From assembly GCF_016907735.1 (NCBI RefSeq), contig NZ_JAFBCP010000001.1, forward strand, positions 1,302,001 to 1,366,000: DNA of 64,000 nt, in the 5' to 3' direction. This document shows, one piece after another, positions 8,734 through 17,198 of this stretch. The notes under the pieces were generated by a model. It did not search any database and was not told the DNA's origin. It saw only the letters and a list, made by a program, of their open reading frames with translations. The stretch is from Brevibacterium paucivorans. GTDB taxonomy: Bacteria; Actinomycetota; Actinomycetes; Actinomycetales; Brevibacteriaceae. How positions within the stretch are numbered: position 1 is the first letter of the stretch; each line of letters opens with the position of its first letter. The position numbers and the translations under genes are program-made.

Positions 8734-10323
8734 CTACTCGTCCGCGATGACGGCGCGGTTTTGCGGTTCGTCTTCTTCGGGCTTGCGCACAAAGATGGAA
8801 AGCACCACGGCGACCATCGCGATGATCATGGCGAGGCGGAAGGCCGAATGTGCTCCCGGTTCGCCAGCTTGGACCACGGTCAGACCGGCGGTGGCACCCG
8901 AGTTGAGTGAGGCCGAGTAAATGCCGATGAGCAACGCGGTTCCTGCCGCACCGGCCACTTGTTGCAACGTGTTGAGCACTGCTGATCCGTGCGAGTACAA
9001 GTGGCGTTGCAATGAGCCCAGAGAAGCCGAAAACAGTGGGGTGAAGGATCCGGCCAGGCCAAGGGCCATGACGATCTGCGTGGATACGATCCACCACACG
9101 GGGGTTTGCGAGCCCACGGTCGAGTATGAAAACAGTGCGGCGGCAACGAAGATAGTGCCGGGGATCAGTAGGACCTTGGGGCCTCGGGCGTCGTAGATGC
9201 GTCCCATGAGTGGGCCCAGTAGGCCCATCAGGATTGAACCTGGAAGCATCACCAGGCCGGACTGGGTTGCTTTCAGCCCCACGACTGACTGCAGGTATAG
9301 GGGTAGGAGTGAGAACGTTCCGAACATGGACAGCGCGATGATGGCCATGATGGCTACGGAGACCACGAAGTTGCTGGACAAGAACACGCGTAGGTCCAAA
9401 AGCGCGCCGTCGCGTTTTTGCAGGGACAGTTGTCGCAAAATAAACAGCACCAAGATCAGGAGGCTGGCGCCAAGAATCGTCCACGTTCCAAGTGGTGAGG
9501 AAAGGAAGCTACCCAACTCTCCCCCGCTGGAGCTGCCGGGGGCAGATTCGGGTGGGGTCACCTCGGCGGCGGAACCTCCCTTTGCGAACTGGTTGAGAGC
9601 AAACACGATCCCGCCAAACGCGAACGCGGACAACACCACGGAGAGCACGTCAATGGGCGCGGTGGTGGTTTCACCCAGGTTGGCGAGCCAGCGCCAGCCC
9701 AGGATGAGCGCGACGATCGCGATGGGCAGGATGATGCCAAAAAGCCAGCGCCAGCCCAGGGTGTCCAGCACGATGCCCGACATGGTGGGGCCGATTGCGG
9801 GGGCGAGTGAGATGACCATGCCTACTCGGCCCATCATGCGTCCGCGCTGGTGAGAGGGCACGACTTCCATCATGGTGGTCATGAGGAGGGGCATCATGAT
9901 GCCGGTGCCGGAGGCTTGGATGACGCGGCCGGCCAGCAGAGGGACGAAGCCGTGGGACACCATGCACACGGCGGTTCCCAGACCGAATAGGCTGGCGGCG
10001 GCCAGGAACACTTGGCGGGTGGTGAAGCGTTGGATGAGGAACCCGGTGGTTGGGATCACCACTGCCATGGTGAGCATGAATCCGCTGGTGAGCCACTGGC
10101 CTTGTTCAGGTGGGATGCCCAGGGTTTTGTTCAGGGTGGGAATGGCGATCGCCATGGTGGTTTCGTTGAGGATTGACACGAAAGCGGCGACGAGAAGCAG
10201 CCAGATAGCGCGCATTCCGGCAGGGTCGATCGCATCGTTGTGTTGGTTGGGTTGACTGCGGTTGGTGGAATGGTTGCGGTCAGGGCCGGGTGAGTTGTTG
10301 CGACGACGCGATAGCACAAACAA
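8734..10323 (-). CDS. MFS drug-efflux transporter, DHA2 (14-helix) family
   Basis: About 530 residues with 14 predicted membrane helices. Motif C-like 'APAIGPTMSGIVLDTLGWRW' in helix 5, motif A-like loop 'FLIQRFTTRQVFL' and 'VIQASGTGIMMPLLMTTMME' in helix 4 identify the EmrB/QacA-type drug:H+ antiporters. A roughly 35-residue hydrophilic head precedes 'MRAIWLLLVAAF', so the true start may be TTG 10323, GTG 10317 or ATG 10215; none has a convincing ribosome site. It lies downstream of a same-strand TetR gene, separated by that gene's terminator. The helix 7-8 loop carries a Ser/Gly/Glu-rich insert. Confidence 0.88.
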   Translation of the reverse strand: MFVLSRRRNNSPGPDRNHSTNRSQPNQHNDAIDPAGMRAIWLLLVAAFVSILNETTMAIAIPTLNKTLGIPPEQGQWLTSGFMLTMAVVIPTTGFLIQRFTTRQVFLAAASLFGLGTAVCMVSHGFVPLLAGRVIQASGTGIMMPLLMTTMMEVVPSHQRGRMMGRVGMVISLAPAIGPTMSGIVLDTLGWRWLFGIILPIAIVALILGWRWLANLGETTTAPIDVLSVVLSAFAFGGIVFALNQFAKGGSAAEVTPPESAPGSSSGGELGSFLSSPLGTWTILGASLLILVLFILRQLSLQKRDGALLDLRVFLSSNFVVSVAIMAIIALSMFGTFSLLPLYLQSVVGLKATQSGLVMLPGSILMGLLGPLMGRIYDARGPKVLLIPGTIFVAAALFSYSTVGSQTPVWWIVSTQIVMALGLAGSFTPLFSASLGSLQRHLYSHGSAVLNTLQQVAGAAGTALLIGIYSASLNSGATAGLTVVQAGEPGAHSAFRLAMIIAMVAVVLSIFVRKPEEDEPQNRAVIADE

Positions 10324-10385
10324 ACTCTACGCCACTGGCGGGCTAGGTTGCTTGGTGACGCTCAACACGCGCCGAACACGCACCT

Positions 10386-10427
10386 AAAAAGATCCAGCCC
10401 ACTCCCAACGAATGTCGGGGTGGGCTG
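10386..10427 (-). terminator. Rho-independent terminator of the tetR gene
   Basis: Read on the minus strand, CAGCCCACCCCG pairs with the TGGGAGTGGGCTG half (one mismatch), then GATCTTTTT. It lies about 37 bases past the TetR stop, in front of the efflux gene. Confidence 0.8.
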
Positions 10428-10463
10428 AACGATTGCATTAAGTATAGCCCCGCCCGCACTCAC

Positions 10464-11084
10464 CTACGCACGTGAAAACGCAAGCAACCCGTCCGCCCGG
10501 TAGGCGTTGATCCGTGCGAGCGCTTCGAACAAGTCGATGTCATGTCGCATGGACAGAGCAAAAGCAGCGCGGACAGTTGCAAACATGTCGTATATGGCAA
10601 CGGTCGCCAAGTCATGTGCAACATCCTGGTCAAAGTCGGCTTCCAAACGCCCAGCCAGGGTTTCAATCAGTGACCGCTGCACATCGTTGTGGTAGTTGAT
10701 TGACATTTGTGCCAGTTGCGGTTCGCGCCGCATCACCTTGCGTTTGAGTGTGCGGATAGATCGGTCTGGAGTTGCGGATTCAAGGTACGCCCGTTGCACT
10801 ACTGCCAAGGATTCGGCAACGTCTTCGTCTGCCGGGCGGCCCTGCAGAACTTTGACAAGTGCCACGTCCGAGGCGGGCTCGGCTCCCAGTACCACGGCCT
10901 CTTTACTGCCCCAATAGTTGAAGAGGGTGCGGGCGGACACACCTGCGCGTTCAGCGATCTGTTCAACCGTGACGTTGCTCAACCCGTGTGCGCTGACCAG
11001 TTCGAGTGCCGCACGGTGCATGGCGTCGCGGGACTCACGTTTCCGTTTCTCGCGTAGACCCTGGGGTTGTTCTTGAGTGTCCAT
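10464..11084 (-). CDS. TetR family transcriptional regulator
   Basis: A 206-residue regulator. The N-terminal helix-turn-helix 'VTVEQIAERAGVSARTLFNY' (about residues 35-55) is followed by 'WGSKEAVVLG', the classic TetR helix 3-4 junction; the rest is an all-helical ligand and dimer domain. I chose ATG 11084, which has AGGA five bases upstream, over the longer frame from 11132. It is divergent from a DHA2 efflux gene at 11295 and upstream of another at 10323, so it probably represses one or both in response to a toxic compound. The 210-base divergent region must hold its operator, but I could not pick out a convincing palindrome. Confidence 0.88.
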   Translation of the reverse strand: MDTQEQPQGLREKRKRESRDAMHRAALELVSAHGLSNVTVEQIAERAGVSARTLFNYWGSKEAVVLGAEPASDVALVKVLQGRPADEDVAESLAVVQRAYLESATPDRSIRTLKRKVMRREPQLAQMSINYHNDVQRSLIETLAGRLEADFDQDVAHDLATVAIYDMFATVRAAFALSMRHDIDLFEALARINAYRADGLLAFSRA

Positions 11085-11294
11085 GTTGTTCCTCGCACTC
11101 ATGCTAGACAAGCACCTGTTCATGCGTGGCATTCGCTCCCCGGCTCAGTGGCGAACTCAGCCGAACGGTCGCGCAGAAGCAAGCGTTTCGTTCGTCACAA
11201 TTTTGGGTGCTACTACTTCACTTTTCAACCACGCAGGCATAAACTCAATCCGTCACAAACTTTCAGAGACTGCAAGTTTTTCAGGACGGAGTTC

Positions 11295-12938
11295 ATGGCC
11301 GAACGTTCCCACGCACCGCAAACCAACGAACGTACCCAAAGTGCAACGAGTCGCACCCGCATTGAGCTTCCTGACGAGACCACTGCCCCCGACACTGCTG
11401 TCCGTGGCTCCACCCAAACCCCGCGCGAGTTCACGGGGCTTGACCGCCAAGGCAAACTCGTCATCGCAGGGCTCATGTTGGGGATGTTCGTGGCTGCGAT
11501 TTCCCAAACCATCGTGGGGCCCGCGTTGCCAAGGATCGTCGCTGAGCTCGGTGGCATGGAGCACTACTCGTGGATCGCTACCGCCGCAATGCTGATGTCA
11601 GCGGTGACCGTGCCCATCGTGGGAAAACTGTCAGACATGTACGGGCGCAAAACCTTCTACATCGGCGGTCTGGTGGTGTTCATGCTGGGAGCAGCGCTTG
11701 CAGGAATGGCCACCAATTTTTGGTTCCTCGTGTTCGCTCGCGCCCTCCAGGGCGCGGGGATGGGAACCCTCATGCCGCTGAGCCAAACGATCATCGGCGA
11801 CATCATCCCACCTCGGCAGCGGGGCAAATACCAGGGACTGATGGGGGCGACGTTTGGGATCGCCTCGGTCGCGGGGCCCCTCTTGGGTGGCTGGGTGACA
11901 GACACGCTGGGGTGGCGCTACTTGTTCTACCTGGCGTTGCCCATTGGGGTCGTGGCCCTGCTGTTTCTGGCAAAGTTCATGCACGTGCCTCAGCAGCGGT
12001 CACAGGGCAAACTAGACTACCTGGGCATCATCACCCTGACGCCGGGGCTGGTGATTGGGTTGCTGGCGATCTCGTGGGGTGGAAACACGTACGAGTGGAC
12101 CTCACCGGTGATTCTTGGCATGGGTGCCGTGGCCGTTGTGTTGCTGGCAGCGTTCGTGTGGGTTGAGACCCGGGTGGAAAACCCGCTGATTCCGTTGCGC
12201 ATGCTGCGGAGTTCTACCGTGTCGTTGTCGATTCTGGCATCGTTCTTTATTGCGGTGGCCATGTTTGGGGCGATCATTTACATCCCGGTTTATGCGCAGG
12301 GTGTGTTGAGTGTTTCGGCTACGCAGTCGGGGGCGATTCTGATTCCGCTGAACGTGGCCATGATTGTGACGTCGATTCTGATGGGCGTCGTCATTACCAA
12401 GACTGGCAATTACAAAGTGATTTTGATTGCCGGCGCCATGATGCTGTTGGGCGGGTACGTGCTGTTGTCGATGCTGACGTGGCAGTCGAACCTGTGGGAT
12501 CTCACGCTTGCGATGACGGTTGTGGGGATGGGCTTGGGCATGTCCATGCAGACGTACACCCTGGTGGTGCAGAACGCGGTTGATCGCGCTGAGCTTGGGG
12601 TGGCAACTGCGGCGGTGCAGTTCTTCCGCAACGTTGGGTCAACGATTGGGATTGCGGTGTTGGGGTCGATTATGAGTTCGGCGATGGTGCCCAAGATTCA
12701 GGAGCACCTGCCTGCAGGGGCCAAGGGGATGGGCGGTGCCATGGGTGCGGACTCAGGGGTGGGTTCGGCTTTGGATCCGGCAAAACTTGAGTCCTTGCCA
12801 GGGCCAATTGTCGATGCCATTCACCAAGGCATGGGTGAGGCCATGCACTTGGTGTTCGTCAGTGGCGTGCCTTTTGTTGTGGCCGCCCTTGTGCTGGCGT
12901 TGTTCGTCAAGCAGCTGACTCTACGGACAACCCACTGA
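11295..12938 (+). CDS. MFS drug-efflux transporter, DHA2 family
   Basis: A 547-residue 14-helix efflux pump with a soluble N-terminal region of about 50 residues rich in Thr/Arg. Motif A 'GKLSDMYGRKTFYIGG', helix 4 'FARALQGAGMGTLMPLSQTI' and motif C 'ASVAGPLLGGWVTDTLGWRY' are intact and nearer to consensus than in the pump at 8734. I chose ATG 11295 with GGAG just upstream; the frame is open further but that stretch overlaps the divergent promoter region. It is divergent from and probably controlled by the TetR at 10464. The substrate is unknown. Confidence 0.9.
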   Translation: MAERSHAPQTNERTQSATSRTRIELPDETTAPDTAVRGSTQTPREFTGLDRQGKLVIAGLMLGMFVAAISQTIVGPALPRIVAELGGMEHYSWIATAAMLMSAVTVPIVGKLSDMYGRKTFYIGGLVVFMLGAALAGMATNFWFLVFARALQGAGMGTLMPLSQTIIGDIIPPRQRGKYQGLMGATFGIASVAGPLLGGWVTDTLGWRYLFYLALPIGVVALLFLAKFMHVPQQRSQGKLDYLGIITLTPGLVIGLLAISWGGNTYEWTSPVILGMGAVAVVLLAAFVWVETRVENPLIPLRMLRSSTVSLSILASFFIAVAMFGAIIYIPVYAQGVLSVSATQSGAILIPLNVAMIVTSILMGVVITKTGNYKVILIAGAMMLLGGYVLLSMLTWQSNLWDLTLAMTVVGMGLGMSMQTYTLVVQNAVDRAELGVATAAVQFFRNVGSTIGIAVLGSIMSSAMVPKIQEHLPAGAKGMGGAMGADSGVGSALDPAKLESLPGPIVDAIHQGMGEAMHLVFVSGVPFVVAALVLALFVKQLTLRTTH

Positions 12939-13225
12939 GGGGGTTTGCTTCTTCTCTACTCAACTTAACCAAAAATCGTGGCAACGAATTCATCACGCTC
13001 GGTTGCTCACCAGTTTGTGGTTGGTTTGGTCCTGAATACTACATTTCGCCCAGTTAGTCGTCTTGTTGGCTTAGTACTGGTAACAGTCATTGAAGACGAT
13101 CACGTTGGGGTAGAAACGTTACTGTTTATGTGACGCTCTTTTCTGTGGAGTGACCCTTCGGGACTAGGCGGGTGGCTACTCAGTACGGTTGATAGTTAAC
13201 AGTTGGCAAAGTAGAGGACGTGGCC

Positions 13226-13822
13226 ATGGCGGAGCAACGCAGTAAGCGTAGGATTGACGCGGTACGCAACCGAGCACGTCTGATTGATGCGGCAGGTTTC
13301 TTGTTTCGTGATCATGAGAACGCAACAATGCCTGAAATCGCAAAACGCGCCGAGCTGTCCGTGGCAACTGCATACCGATTCTTTCCGAGCTTAGATGACC
13401 TACGTACAGAGTATCTACGTCTTGTGATCGTGGAGCTCGCAGAGTACAGCCAAAGCTGTAGCTCAGTAGGCAAAGACCTCTTTGCCGATGTGCTTGGGGA
13501 GTGGCTACGTATGCAAAGTACGTATGGGGACGCAATTATCCGTCTGCGTTCCCGCGAAGGGTACCTGAGTCGCCTTCATGCAGGAGATCCGGTTATCACT
13601 ACTGTCCGTTCTGCATGGGAGCGTCCAATATCGCACCTTCTTGACGCATTGAAGTTGAATTCCATCGACCTTGAGGATGCGCTATACCTACACAACATCA
13701 TGTTTGACCCGCGAGAGCTTCGCGACCTGCGTATGCAACGTAAGTGGTCAAACCAGGAAATCGCAACGCGTCTTTCGCATTCCTACTGTGCGCTTCTTCG
13801 GTCGTGGACTAGCAATGATTAA
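13226..13822 (+). CDS. TetR-like transcriptional regulator
   Basis: A 198-residue protein with a helix-turn-helix at 'MPEIAKRAELSVATAYRFFP' (about residues 35-54), where the recognition helix ends in YRFF as in the TetR family. The C-terminal domain is less conserved. ATG 13226 is preceded by AGAGGA at spacing 7; the GTG at 13220 is too close to that site. The 287-base gap in front (12939-13225) holds scattered GTAAC/GTTAC sequences but no clear operator. It converges on the symporter gene at 13901 and is the only regulator beside the symporter, aldolase and aminotransferase group, so I infer that it controls them. Confidence 0.8.
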   Translation: MAEQRSKRRIDAVRNRARLIDAAGFLFRDHENATMPEIAKRAELSVATAYRFFPSLDDLRTEYLRLVIVELAEYSQSCSSVGKDLFADVLGEWLRMQSTYGDAIIRLRSREGYLSRLHAGDPVITTVRSAWERPISHLLDALKLNSIDLEDALYLHNIMFDPRELRDLRMQRKWSNQEIATRLSHSYCALLRSWTSND

Positions 13823-13882
13823 GCCGAGACCGCACCTTAACTTGATAGCAAATGTTTCATTGGTACTCGGACGGCCTCGGCT
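13822..13882. terminator. Possible long-loop hairpin between convergent genes
   Basis: AGCCGAGACCG (13822-13832) pairs with CGGCCTCGGCT (13872-13882), with one mismatch and a 39-nt loop. It lies between the convergent regulator and symporter genes. A terminator role is plausible but the T-runs are poor. Confidence 0.35.
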
Positions 13883-13900
13883 GAATCACAACCGAACGTT

Positions 13901-15175
13901 TTACTGTTGACGCGCATCAGATTTTGCGGTTGTTTGATGCATACCGACAGTTGGAGCGTTCAATATTTTCCGGTCAAGTTCATTCGTTTGCGCTGCTACT
14001 GTTGCGGTGCCGGCCAGGTCGCTGGTTATGTTCAAACCTGTATGCGCGACGTCGATGATGGGCCAAATTGCTGCCAACAATGGGATGAGATCCAAGGGCA
14101 ATCCAAGGGCTTCAAATAGTACCGCGGACATGACGATTCCAGCGCCACGTACACCGGCCGCACCGAGCGACAAAGCCAGGCCCAAAAGGATGATTTGCAC
14201 GATAAGGCCCACTGTAATTTTCATGTCAAAGGCATCGGCCGCGAAGATCGAGATAACACCAAGTGCAACGGCAAATCCATCCATGTTTGCGGTGGCACCG
14301 AAGGGGACAGTAAAGCCGTAGATTTTCCTAGGTACCCCAAGGTTGTCCTGCGCAACCCTCATGGATACTGGGATCGTGGCCGCACTACTAGACGTGGTCA
14401 TGGCAAACATCGTTGAAGGCCACGCTTTGCGATAGAAACGCAACGGATTTATTCGAGCGAAGGTCATCAAGACAGATGGGTACACAACAACGGCTACCAA
14501 CAAAATGCCGGCCACATCTGCGACGACAAATTTTGTTGCAGCCTCAAGCATTTCGGTGCCGGTTGTTCCGACAAGTACCGCGAGTAGTGCAAACACACCA
14601 TAAGGCGAAACTTGGATGATCATGTTAGTAAGTTTGAGCATGACCTCGGTTCCCTCACGGACCATCGCAAAGATACGTGGCAACCGCTCCTCTCCGATGA
14701 GCATCATCGCAATCGCAAAAAGGATTGTGCCGATGATCAGTGGGATCATGCTTGTTTCGGACATTGCGAGAAAAAAGTTGTCTGGCACCCAGCTAAGTAA
14801 CTGCTCAGCAAAACTGAAGTCTTCGGTTTCGACTTCTTCGGCATCGATCGACGCCAAATCTAAACCCTTTCCTGGGCGCAAAAGTAGCGCCATTCCAACA
14901 CCAAATGCGGATGCGATGAGCGATGTGACTGTTAAATACGCAAAAAACCTAGCCCCAACGTTGCCCAGCTCACCAACAGAGCGCATCTGCAAGACTCCCG
15001 ACATGAGAGTTGCTATTACAAGTGGCACCACAAGGAATTTCAGCAAACGCAGGAAGATTTGCCCAATTGGATCGAGGATCATTGCGTTTTCCCGTAGAGC
15101 AATACCCGCGATAATTCCCAATACTGCGCCTATTAGGACTTGTGTGTGTAGCTTTTGACGGAACCACCACTTCAT
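13901..15175 (-). CDS. Cation:amino-acid/dicarboxylate symporter (DAACS/SDF family) with altered substrate-site residues
   Basis: A 424-residue member of the GltP/DctA/GltPh family with normal topology. It has the HP1 serine-rich tip 'TTSSSAATIPV' (260-270), TM7 'GATANMDGF' (293-301), HP2 'GVRGAGIV' (341-348) and TM8 'DVAHTGLNITSDL' (375-387). Aligned to GltPh by these motifs, Asp394, Thr398, Asn401 and Asp405 are kept (D375, T379, N382, D386). The two residues that hold the substrate side-chain carboxylate are replaced: Arg397 by His378, and the Thr of NMDGT by Phe301. So glutamate or aspartate is an unlikely substrate. It lies 35 bases behind the RraA-like gene, probably in the same transcript. 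Confidence 0.88.
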   Translation of the reverse strand: MKWWFRQKLHTQVLIGAVLGIIAGIALRENAMILDPIGQIFLRLLKFLVVPLVIATLMSGVLQMRSVGELGNVGARFFAYLTVTSLIASAFGVGMALLLRPGKGLDLASIDAEEVETEDFSFAEQLLSWVPDNFFLAMSETSMIPLIIGTILFAIAMMLIGEERLPRIFAMVREGTEVMLKLTNMIIQVSPYGVFALLAVLVGTTGTEMLEAATKFVVADVAGILLVAVVVYPSVLMTFARINPLRFYRKAWPSTMFAMTTSSSAATIPVSMRVAQDNLGVPRKIYGFTVPFGATANMDGFAVALGVISIFAADAFDMKITVGLIVQIILLGLALSLGAAGVRGAGIVMSAVLFEALGLPLDLIPLLAAIWPIIDVAHTGLNITSDLAGTATVAAQTNELDRKILNAPTVGMHQTTAKSDARQQ

Positions 15176-15210
15176 AAGTTGCCTCTTTCTGATTGTTTAG
15201 CAGGTCAGCT

Positions 15211-15819
15211 TCATCGCAGACCAAGAAGATCTACTGTTCGTGCGCCACGACCGATTTGCTCAACCCAGTCGGCCTCTTTATCCTCGCGAGCTTGCGCGGC
15301 CTCCAGCGTCTTTGTGACTGAGTCCTGTGGTACCGCGACAACACCATCAACATCACCAACAATGAGGTCACCGGTACGAATGTTGACTCCATCAATCGTT
15401 ACGGCTTCGCCGATAACTCCATCATCGAGTTTTGTTGTGCCCTTGATGGAAAGCGCTTTTGCAAACACTGGAAATTTGAGTTTCTTGATCGTAGCTGCGT
15501 CACGGGCTGCACCATTGATAACAACCCCTGCGAGCCCAATCTGCTGTGCAGCGGCAGTAAGCACATCGCCCCACACGCCTGCTTCCTTCCATCCCCAAGC
15601 ATCAATAACAAGTACGTCACCTGACTGGGCTTCCAGTAGAGCAAGGTGCAATGCGCGATTATCTCCAGGGCGGGTAAGAACAGTTAAGGCGCGACCGGCC
15701 AAGGATAAGGACGGGTCTAGGGGTTTGATCTCATGAGACAGTGCTCCAGCTTTTCCCTGAGCTTCATGAATGGTGGCCGCTCCTAGTTCGGCTGCAGCTG
15801 TGAAAACGTTGTTGTTCAT
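15211..15819 (-). CDS. RraA-like / 4-hydroxy-4-methyl-2-oxoglutarate aldolase family protein
   Basis: A 202-residue protein of the RraA/HMG-aldolase fold. The core 'GDVLVIDAWGWKEAGVWGDV' and 'LAGVVINGAARDAATIKKL' carry the G-x20-R-D pattern of the metal- and pyruvate-binding site; the R-D pair is at about 106-107. In the family, members with these residues cleave HMG or 4-carboxy-4-hydroxy-2-oxoadipate to pyruvate plus a second oxo acid, whereas true RraA binds RNase E; a catabolic role fits this locus better. ATG 15819 follows GGAG at spacing 6. It is divergent from the aminotransferase and upstream of the symporter. Confidence 0.82.
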   Translation of the reverse strand: MNNNVFTAAAELGAATIHEAQGKAGALSHEIKPLDPSLSLAGRALTVLTRPGDNRALHLALLEAQSGDVLVIDAWGWKEAGVWGDVLTAAAQQIGLAGVVINGAARDAATIKKLKFPVFAKALSIKGTTKLDDGVIGEAVTIDGVNIRTGDLIVGDVDGVVAVPQDSVTKTLEAAQAREDKEADWVEQIGRGARTVDLLGLR

Positions 15820-15859
15820 CGTGGTCTCCATTGGTCACATTCCGATAAGTAATAGCTAA

Positions 15860-15901
15860 CTCTCAAATGAGAGAGTACTCTATGTTACGTCATTTTGTAA
15901 C
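15860..15901. promoter_or_regulatory. Two palindromes in the divergent rraA-like/aminotransferase promoter region
   Basis: CTCTCA-AA-TGAGAG (15860-15873) is a perfect 6+6 palindrome, and GTTAC-N8-GTAAC (15884-15901) is a second, in the 130-base gap between divergent starts. Either could be the operator of the TetR-like protein at 13226. Confidence 0.45.
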
Positions 15902-15949
15902 CCACGCCACAGAAAATGTTCCGCTCTGAGCACTAAGCAAAGGATTACT

Positions 15950-17125
15950 ATGAACCCACTCATCTCCCCCGCACTTCAACGAATCCGTGAAACTTCCTTG
16001 CGCCCCGCCGGCACCCGACCATTGCCAGGCGCGGTCGACCTTTCAATGGGAGAGCCGGATTTCGACGCCCCACGGCCGGTCATAGAAGCCCTCTATCAGG
16101 CACTCTTGGATGGCCACACACACTATGGAAATTTAAACGGTGACCCAGAGTTGCGTTCTCTGATCGCTCAGCAGGCAACTGACGCGCGGAGGCAGACGAG
16201 CATTGCCGTCGATTCACACGAACGAACCGCGGTAACACCAGACCAAATCTCTATTGGGCATGGTGCTACCGGCATCTTGGCGGCAATAATCCTCGCGCTT
16301 ATTGGAAAGGGCGATCGGGTTGCATTACCGGAGCCTACATATTCGCTGTACAGCGATCTGGTTGAAATGGTTGGTGGCGAAGTTGTGTGGGTACCGCTCG
16401 ACCACAATCAGCATGTGGTACTCGAAAGCACATTGGCTGCTGCCCGCACAGCGAAAATGCTCATCCTATGTAACCCAGGAAATCCAACGGGCGCAGTTGT
16501 GCCAAAAGAAACACTTGAAGCGTTAGGGAAAGGACTTGCAGATACCGACACGATTATTGTGAGCGATGAAGCTTACCGGGCTTTTACATACGGCACCAGC
16601 TTCACCTCCGCACTTGAAATCCCAGAACTAGCGGAGAGACTGATCCAGGTAGACACCTTGTCGAAAACATACGCGCTTACGGGTTTTCGGCTTGGATGGT
16701 CTGTGGCACCAGAACCAATTGCCAAGGCAATTTCACAGGTAGGACGAACCATCGCTGGCGCCCCAAACGCAGCAGTTCAAAAGGCAGCTATATCCGCGTT
16801 GCGGTCAGGCAAAGAACTCTACGCGCCAATGTTGAGGGAGTACGTTTCTCGACGAAACGTAGTTGTGAAAGAACTCAGCGAAGTGCCGGGTGTGGAGTTC
16901 TCTGATCCGGAAGGTGCCTTCTATGTGTTCTTTCGCCATGGGCTTTCCATTCCATCCGCTGAAGTATGTGCAGCCTTAGCGAATAAGGGTGTTCTTTTGC
17001 GTGCAGGAAGCGAATACGGGCCGTCAGGTGAAGGGTACTTGCGTATGTCGTTTGCGACTTCCGTGCCGCAAATTCAAGAAGGAATTCATCGGATCAAACA
17101 AGGTCTTGCTGAGCTCAAAAAGTGA
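15950..17125 (+). CDS. Class I/II PLP-dependent aminotransferase
   Basis: A 391-residue fold-type I aminotransferase of the AspC group. Landmarks are 'LSMGEPDFDAPRPV' (31-44), 'GHTHYGNLNGDPELR' (55-69), 'NPGNPTGAVVP' (175-185), 'VSDEAYRAF' (204-212), the PLP lysine K239 in 'DTLSKTYALTGFRLGW', and the C-terminal 'LRMSFA' with the carboxylate-binding Arg. It transfers the amino group of an amino acid to 2-oxoglutarate or another oxo acid; specificity cannot be read. It is divergent from the aldolase-like gene and shares its control region, so the product oxo acid may feed the aldolase. Confidence 0.88.
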   Translation: MNPLISPALQRIRETSLRPAGTRPLPGAVDLSMGEPDFDAPRPVIEALYQALLDGHTHYGNLNGDPELRSLIAQQATDARRQTSIAVDSHERTAVTPDQISIGHGATGILAAIILALIGKGDRVALPEPTYSLYSDLVEMVGGEVVWVPLDHNQHVVLESTLAAARTAKMLILCNPGNPTGAVVPKETLEALGKGLADTDTIIVSDEAYRAFTYGTSFTSALEIPELAERLIQVDTLSKTYALTGFRLGWSVAPEPIAKAISQVGRTIAGAPNAAVQKAAISALRSGKELYAPMLREYVSRRNVVVKELSEVPGVEFSDPEGAFYVFFRHGLSIPSAEVCAALANKGVLLRAGSEYGPSGEGYLRMSFATSVPQIQEGIHRIKQGLAELKK

Positions 17126-17142
17126 TGCTTAGACATTTTTCA

Positions 17143-17172
17143 AGGGGTTGGAGAGAATCCTCTCCAACCCCT
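17143..17172. terminator. Perfect 13-bp terminator hairpin between convergent genes
   Basis: AGGGGTTGGAGAG (17143-17155) pairs with CTCTCCAACCCCT (17160-17172) around AATC. It lies between the aminotransferase stop and the end of the carboxypeptidase gene, so it may serve both; T-runs are short. Confidence 0.7.
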
Positions 17173-17198
17173 CTGGCTCAAGTTAAGGACTTGATGCC

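Noticed and set aside
10386..10427. Riboswitch upstream of the efflux gene
   Set aside because: A simple stem followed by a T-run on the minus strand, right after the tetR stop; explained as a terminator.
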